In this document: positions 15,152 to 18,127 of the stretch, piece after piece
Position numbering within the stretch: the stretch's first letter is position 1
Layout: each line of letters begins with the position of its first letter
Source of the DNA: Arenicella sp.
Lineage (GTDB): Bacteria > Pseudomonadota > Gammaproteobacteria > Arenicellales > Arenicellaceae
DNA: 18,127 bases
Assembly (NCBI GenBank): GCA_016763815.1
Contig: JAESTB010000069.1
Span: 1 to 18,127 of the forward strand
Direction of reading: 5' to 3'
The notes under the pieces: model-generated
Databases searched by the model: none
What the model saw: the letters and a program-made list of their open reading frames with translations, nothing else
Told to the model about the DNA's origin: nothing
Position numbers and translations under genes: made by a program

Positions 15152-15191
15152 GGCAATAGTCGGCAATAGTCGGCAGTGCGAGGCAATAGTG
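15152..15191 (+). repeat. Four tandem decamers ending in the prs start codon
   Basis: Four 10-nt units lie in exact phase: GGCAATAGTC (15152), GGCAATAGTC (15162), a degenerate GGCAGTGCGA (15172), and GGCAATAGTG (15182), whose last three bases are the prs GTG start. The third unit with the start of the fourth supplies the GAGG ribosome binding site. Confidence 0.85.
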
Positions 15192-16142
15192 ACAATTGAT
15201 AATCTGCTAGTTTTTTCCGGCAATGCAAACCCTGACCTATCAGCTCAAGTGGTTGACTATTTGAAGCTCCCACTGGGGAAAGCTCGAGTAGAACAGTTTA
15301 GCGACGGTGAAATTGCTGTCGAGATTCAAGAGAATATCCGTGGCCGTGATGTGTTTATTATCCAGCCGACCTGTGCGCCGAGTCACAAAAATCTGATTGA
15401 ATTATTGTTGATGATCGATGCATGCAAGCGTTCATCGGCACAACGTATTACCGCGGTAATGCCGTATTATGGTTATGCCCGCCAAGATCGACGCCCGCGT
15501 AACTCACGAGTGCCAATCAGCGCAAAGTTGATTGCCTCGATGGTCAGCACGGCCGGTGCTGACCGAGTTTTGACGATGGATTTGCACGCAGACCAGATTC
15601 AAGGCTTTTTTGATATACCGACCGATAACATCTATGGTTCGCCAGTGTTGTTGGACGATCTAAATAAATTAGATAAAGAAAATTTGATTGTTGTATCGCC
15701 AGACGTTGGTGGTGTTGTTCGAGCTAGAGCCTTGGCTAAACGCCTTGGCGTTGACTTGGCGATTATCGATAAACGTCGTCCGAAAGCTAATGTGGCTAAG
15801 GTGATGAACATTATCGGTGAGGTTGAAGGCCGAAGCTGTGTGCTTATTGATGACATGGTTGATACCGCAAATACGCTGTGTAAAGCGGCCGATGCATTGA
15901 AAGAGCACGGTGCGACCGCCGTACGTGCTTATGCGATTCACCCCGTTTTGTCGGGTGAGGCGGTAAATAGAATTAACGCATCAACAATGGATGAAGTCGT
16001 TGTTACTAACACTATTCCTTTGTCAGATGCTGCAGCAGCAAGTAGCAAGATCCGGCAATTGTCGGTGGCTCATTTGTTGGGAGAATCGATCCGACGTATC
16101 ACGGTAAGTGAATCGATCAGTTCGTTGTTCGTTGAAGAGTAA
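15189..16142 (+). CDS. prs: Ribose-phosphate pyrophosphokinase (PRPP synthase), GTG start
   Basis: Prs makes phosphoribosyl pyrophosphate from ribose-5-phosphate and ATP, the precursor of purines, pyrimidines, NAD, histidine and tryptophan. The 317-residue protein shows LLVFSGNANPDL at the N-terminus, KARVEQFSDGEIAVEIQENIRG, PYYGYARQDRRPRNSRVPISAK (ATP/flexible loop), TMDLHADQIQGFFDIP and the PRPP-binding loop IDDMVDTANTL. In that loop an Asn replaces the Gly I expect from relatives (DTAGTL or DTGGTL), a mild change. I place the start at GTG 15189 because the protein then begins just before LLVFSGNANP as in relatives (315 residues in E. coli), and GAGG lies 5 nt upstream. An in-frame TTG at 15150 would add 13 repeat-derived residues and is unlikely. 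Confidence 0.95.
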   Translation: MTIDNLLVFSGNANPDLSAQVVDYLKLPLGKARVEQFSDGEIAVEIQENIRGRDVFIIQPTCAPSHKNLIELLLMIDACKRSSAQRITAVMPYYGYARQDRRPRNSRVPISAKLIASMVSTAGADRVLTMDLHADQIQGFFDIPTDNIYGSPVLLDDLNKLDKENLIVVSPDVGGVVRARALAKRLGVDLAIIDKRRPKANVAKVMNIIGEVEGRSCVLIDDMVDTANTLCKAADALKEHGATAVRAYAIHPVLSGEAVNRINASTMDEVVVTNTIPLSDAAAASSKIRQLSVAHLLGESIRRITVSESISSLFVEE

Positions 16143-16221
16143 TAATCGTTAAGGTTAAAGGCTTGGAAAACGATTTAGAACACATTTTGGTTTAGACCAG
16201 TTTGTGATGGAAACAAGAACT

Positions 16222-16245
16222 ACCTCATACATTAGGTATGAAGGT
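16222..16245 (+). other. Hairpin in the rplY leader
   Basis: ACCTCATAC (16222-16230) pairs with GTATG-A-AGGT (16236-16245) through nine base pairs with a single bulged A and a 5-nt ATTAG loop. It lies 33 nt before the rplY ATG. No T-run follows, so an intrinsic terminator is unlikely. A leader structure or processing site between prs and rplY is possible. Confidence 0.5.
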
Positions 16246-16278
16246 TCTTAAAACAATTCATTTAAAGAGATATTTAAA

Positions 16279-16950
16279 ATGAGTGCTAATTTTATAGTAG
16301 AAGCTGAAGTAAGAACTGGTTCTGGAACAGCAGCCAGCCGTCGTGCGCGACGCAATGGTCAAGTCCCAGTAGTAGCCTATGGCGGTGGAGAAGATGAGCA
16401 ATACCTTTTGGTCGATCACAATAAGATGATCCTCCAACTGGACGTTGAAGCTTTCCATTCAGCCTTAGTTCAATTGCATGTAGGTGATGATTTGCAACGC
16501 GCTATCTTGCGTGATGTGCAAATGCATCCGTTCAAGCAACAAATCATGCACCTTGATTTTCAACGTGTAAGCCGTAAAGACACCATCACCATGACCATTC
16601 CGTTGCACTTTAAAGGTGAAGATATTGCGCCTGGTGTTAAAACTGAGAATGGTGTGATGACTCACAACATGACCTCGCTTGATGTTACTTGTTTGGGTAG
16701 TGATTTACCTGAGTACATTGAAGTAGATGTGTCTGCTCTATCAACCGGTGATTCAGTTTACTTATCACAAGTAACTCTGCCGAAAGATGTTGATCTTTCT
16801 GCGAGCTACTCAGAAGATGATATGGAACTTCCAGTTGCCTCTGTATTGGCATTGAAAGGCCCAAGTGCGGCTGCTCTTGAAGAAGAAGAGGCTGCTGCTG
16901 AAGCTTCAGCGGCGTCTGCTTCTGAACGCGAAGACGCTTCTGAAAGCTAA
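16279..16950 (+). CDS. rplY: 50S ribosomal protein L25, long CTC form
   Basis: L25 binds loop E of 5S rRNA in the large ribosomal subunit. The 223-residue product is the long two-domain type (L25 plus TL5/CTC C-terminal domain), unlike the 94-residue E. coli protein. The N-domain has SRRARRNGQVPVVAYGGG (about 19-37), typical of the RNA-binding block. LRDVQMHPFKQQIMHLDFQRV leads into the CTC beta domain. The last 25 residues are an acidic Glu/Ala/Ser tail, probably disordered. AAAGAG lies nine bases before the ATG, a weak ribosome binding site. It is followed after 4 nt by pth, so the two are probably co-transcribed. A leader hairpin lies upstream. Confidence 0.95.
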   Translation: MSANFIVEAEVRTGSGTAASRRARRNGQVPVVAYGGGEDEQYLLVDHNKMILQLDVEAFHSALVQLHVGDDLQRAILRDVQMHPFKQQIMHLDFQRVSRKDTITMTIPLHFKGEDIAPGVKTENGVMTHNMTSLDVTCLGSDLPEYIEVDVSALSTGDSVYLSQVTLPKDVDLSASYSEDDMELPVASVLALKGPSAAALEEEEAAAEASAASASEREDASES

Positions 16951-16954
16951 GTTT

Positions 16955-17545
16955 ATGAGTCAATCGCCAGTTAAACTGATTGTCGGTCTCGGCAATCCGG
17001 GCGAGCAATATGCGAAAACCCGGCACAATGCCGGGTTTTTGTTTTTAAACCAGTTGTGTGATCAGCTCGGCGTAAGCCTCAAAGCCGACAAGCGGTGTTT
17101 TGGTCACAGTGCCAAAGTGGTCATCGCCGGTCATGAGGTTCGCCTACTTGCACCTAATACTTTTATGAACTTGAGTGGTAAGGCGGTTAATGCTGCTATT
17201 CAGTATTATAAAATTGAGTTGTCCGAGGTGTTAGTGGCGCACGACGAGCTTGATCTAGACGCGGGCATTGCGCGATTGAAATTGAGTGGCGGCCATGGTG
17301 GTAATAATGGCTTGCGGGATATCATTCAGAAATGCGCGACTAAAGACTTTGCGCGGTTAAGAATTGGCATTGGCCATCCTGGTGTCGGGCGTGATGTATC
17401 AGCTTATGTGCTAAAACAAGCGAATAAATCCGAGCAACAGGATATTGACAATGCTATCGCTGAAGCGTTACGCGTTATTGATCTAATTGCACAAGGCGAT
17501 TACCCTCGTGCGATGAATGAATTACATACAAATCTAGCTAAATAA
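16955..17545 (+). CDS. pth: Peptidyl-tRNA hydrolase
   Basis: Pth recycles peptidyl-tRNAs dropped by ribosomes by cleaving the ester bond between peptide and tRNA. At 196 residues it is close to the E. coli enzyme (194). Active-site residues are visible: Asn14 in GLGNPG, catalytic His24 in TRHNAGF, Asn72 in TFMNLSG, Asp97 in VAHDELDLD and Asn118 in GGHGGNNGLRD. The frame is open for 30 codons upstream, but the family N-terminus (KLIVGLGNPG) and the 4-nt gap after rplY favour the ATG at 16955. No strong Shine-Dalgarno is present, so translational coupling to rplY is likely. The pth-ychF pairing is widely conserved. Confidence 0.96.
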   Translation: MSQSPVKLIVGLGNPGEQYAKTRHNAGFLFLNQLCDQLGVSLKADKRCFGHSAKVVIAGHEVRLLAPNTFMNLSGKAVNAAIQYYKIELSEVLVAHDELDLDAGIARLKLSGGHGGNNGLRDIIQKCATKDFARLRIGIGHPGVGRDVSAYVLKQANKSEQQDIDNAIAEALRVIDLIAQGDYPRAMNELHTNLAK

Positions 17546-17570
17546 TAGCGAGCACCATCAGGAATACATC

Positions 17571-18127
17571 ATGGGATTTAAATGCGGCATCGTAGGCTTA
17601 CCTAACGTTGGTAAATCAACTCTTTTTAATGCACTTACCAATTCAGCGGTAGATGCAGAAAATTATCCTTTCTGTACCATCGAACCTCATGTGGGTATCG
17701 TTGCGATGCCTGATTCACGACTGGATCAATTAGCGAAGATTGCAAACCCACAGAAAATAATTCCAACGACCATGGAGTTTGTTGATATTGCAGGCTTAGT
17801 CGAAGGCGCATCGAAAGGCGAGGGTCTGGGAAATAAGTTTCTTGCCAACATTCGTGAAACACATGCCATAGCTCAGGTCGTGCGTTGTTTTGATGATGAT
17901 AATGTCGTGCATGTCGCAGGTAGAGTTGACCCGCTTGCCGATGTTGAAGTGATAAATACGGAGCTTTGTCTTGCCGATCAAGAAACCGTCAGTAAGGCTT
18001 TACAGAAAGCGGTCAAGTCAGGTCGTAGTGGTGATAAAACAGCCCAGCAGGAACAAGAGCAACTCGAAGCAATCATGGCGCATCTTGACCAGAGTTTGCC
18101 GGTACGCGCTATGAACTTGTCCGAAGA
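17571..18127 (+). CDS. ychF: Redox-regulated ATPase YchF (5' part, truncated by the window)
   Basis: The first 185 codons of an OBG-family P-loop protein are present. The N-terminus MGFKCGIVGLPNVGKSTLFNAL carries Walker A (GLPNVGKST). The blocks NYPFCTIEPHVGIVAMPDSRLD and FVDIAGLVEGASKGEGLGNKFLANIRE (switch region, DxxG) are near-invariant in YchF, as is the HVVRCF-type strand, here QVVRCFDDDN. The family binds ATP rather than GTP and interacts with the ribosome; it influences translation start choice and oxidative-stress response. The C-terminal TGS domain lies outside the window. AGGA lies seven bases before the ATG, and the gene follows pth by 25 nt. Confidence 0.97.
   Translation, partial: MGFKCGIVGLPNVGKSTLFNALTNSAVDAENYPFCTIEPHVGIVAMPDSRLDQLAKIANPQKIIPTTMEFVDIAGLVEGASKGEGLGNKFLANIRETHAIAQVVRCFDDDNVVHVAGRVDPLADVEVINTELCLADQETVSKALQKAVKSGRSGDKTAQQEQEQLEAIMAHLDQSLPVRAMNLSE

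Noticed and set aside
15150..15188. Upstream TTG start for prs adding 13 residues
   Set aside because: The added residues come from the decamer repeats, family N-termini begin near LLVFSGNANP, and GAGG is correctly spaced for the GTG at 15189.
16865..16954. Extended N-terminus of pth overlapping rplY
   Set aside because: The 30 extra residues are the out-of-frame reading of the repetitive acidic rplY tail; the family start fits the ATG at 16955.
1..18127. CRISPR array, insertion sequence, prophage or defence island
   Set aside because: No regularly spaced repeats, transposase, integrase or phage-type genes were seen; gene content is conserved housekeeping apart from one membrane protein.

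Overview
The window is about 18.1 kb of gene-dense, moderate-GC chromosome from a gammaproteobacterium. The right two thirds follow the gene order I recall around Pseudomonas aeruginosa PA4664-PA4673: prmC, prfA and hemA on the minus strand, then a TPR lipoprotein (LbcA-like), lolB, ispE, tRNA-Gln, prs, rplY, pth and ychF on the plus strand. The proteins resemble gammaproteobacterial orthologues but are not close to Escherichia or Pseudomonas. An AT-leaning, possibly marine lineage is a guess.

Left region (1-4847, minus strand): a compact Bat/MoxR operon, transcribed right to left. The order is MoxR-family AAA+ ATPase, DUF58 protein, DUF4381 membrane protein, BatA-like VWA protein, then a BatB-like VWA protein fused to a TPR region that runs off the left edge. 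The last junctions overlap (8 nt and TAATG). A good sigma70-like promoter lies just upstream of moxR (4908-4935). This looks like an envelope-anchored VWA/TPR complex driven by a MoxR ATPase.

Middle region (4985-9022, minus strand): hemA (glutamyl-tRNA reductase), prfA (release factor 1), prmC (methylates the release-factor GGQ glutamine) and a DUF455 ferritin-like protein with a full diiron ligand pattern. Gaps are 12 and 28 nt, then an ATGA overlap. prfA starts with GTG, which overlaps an out-of-frame ATG-TGA start-stop. Its TAG stop lies in a perfect 8-bp hairpin.

Upstream of hemA lies one extra gene (9143-10816, minus): a 557-residue polytopic membrane protein that looks like a divergent CstA-type transporter. 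It separates hemA from the divergent lipoprotein gene, which are neighbours in Pseudomonas. A 400-bp noncoding region (10817-11216) with a 21-bp tandem repeat follows.

Right region (11217-18127, plus strand): LbcA-like TPR lipoprotein, lolB (lipoprotein insertion into the outer membrane), ispE (isoprenoid MEP pathway), tRNA-Gln(UUG), prs (PRPP synthase, GTG start), rplY (long L25/CTC form), pth, and the 5' part of ychF. The set is essential or near-essential housekeeping: envelope lipoprotein handling, isoprenoids, nucleotide precursors and translation quality control.

I found no CRISPR array, insertion sequence, phage gene, rRNA or defence system. The unusual signals are regulatory or evolutionary. 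Short tandem duplications sit just upstream of several start codons (DUF58, lolB, prs, and farther upstream of the lipoprotein gene). Hairpins sit at the prfA-prmC junction, the ispE end/tRNA promoter and the rplY leader. The CstA-like gene is inserted in an otherwise conserved neighbourhood.
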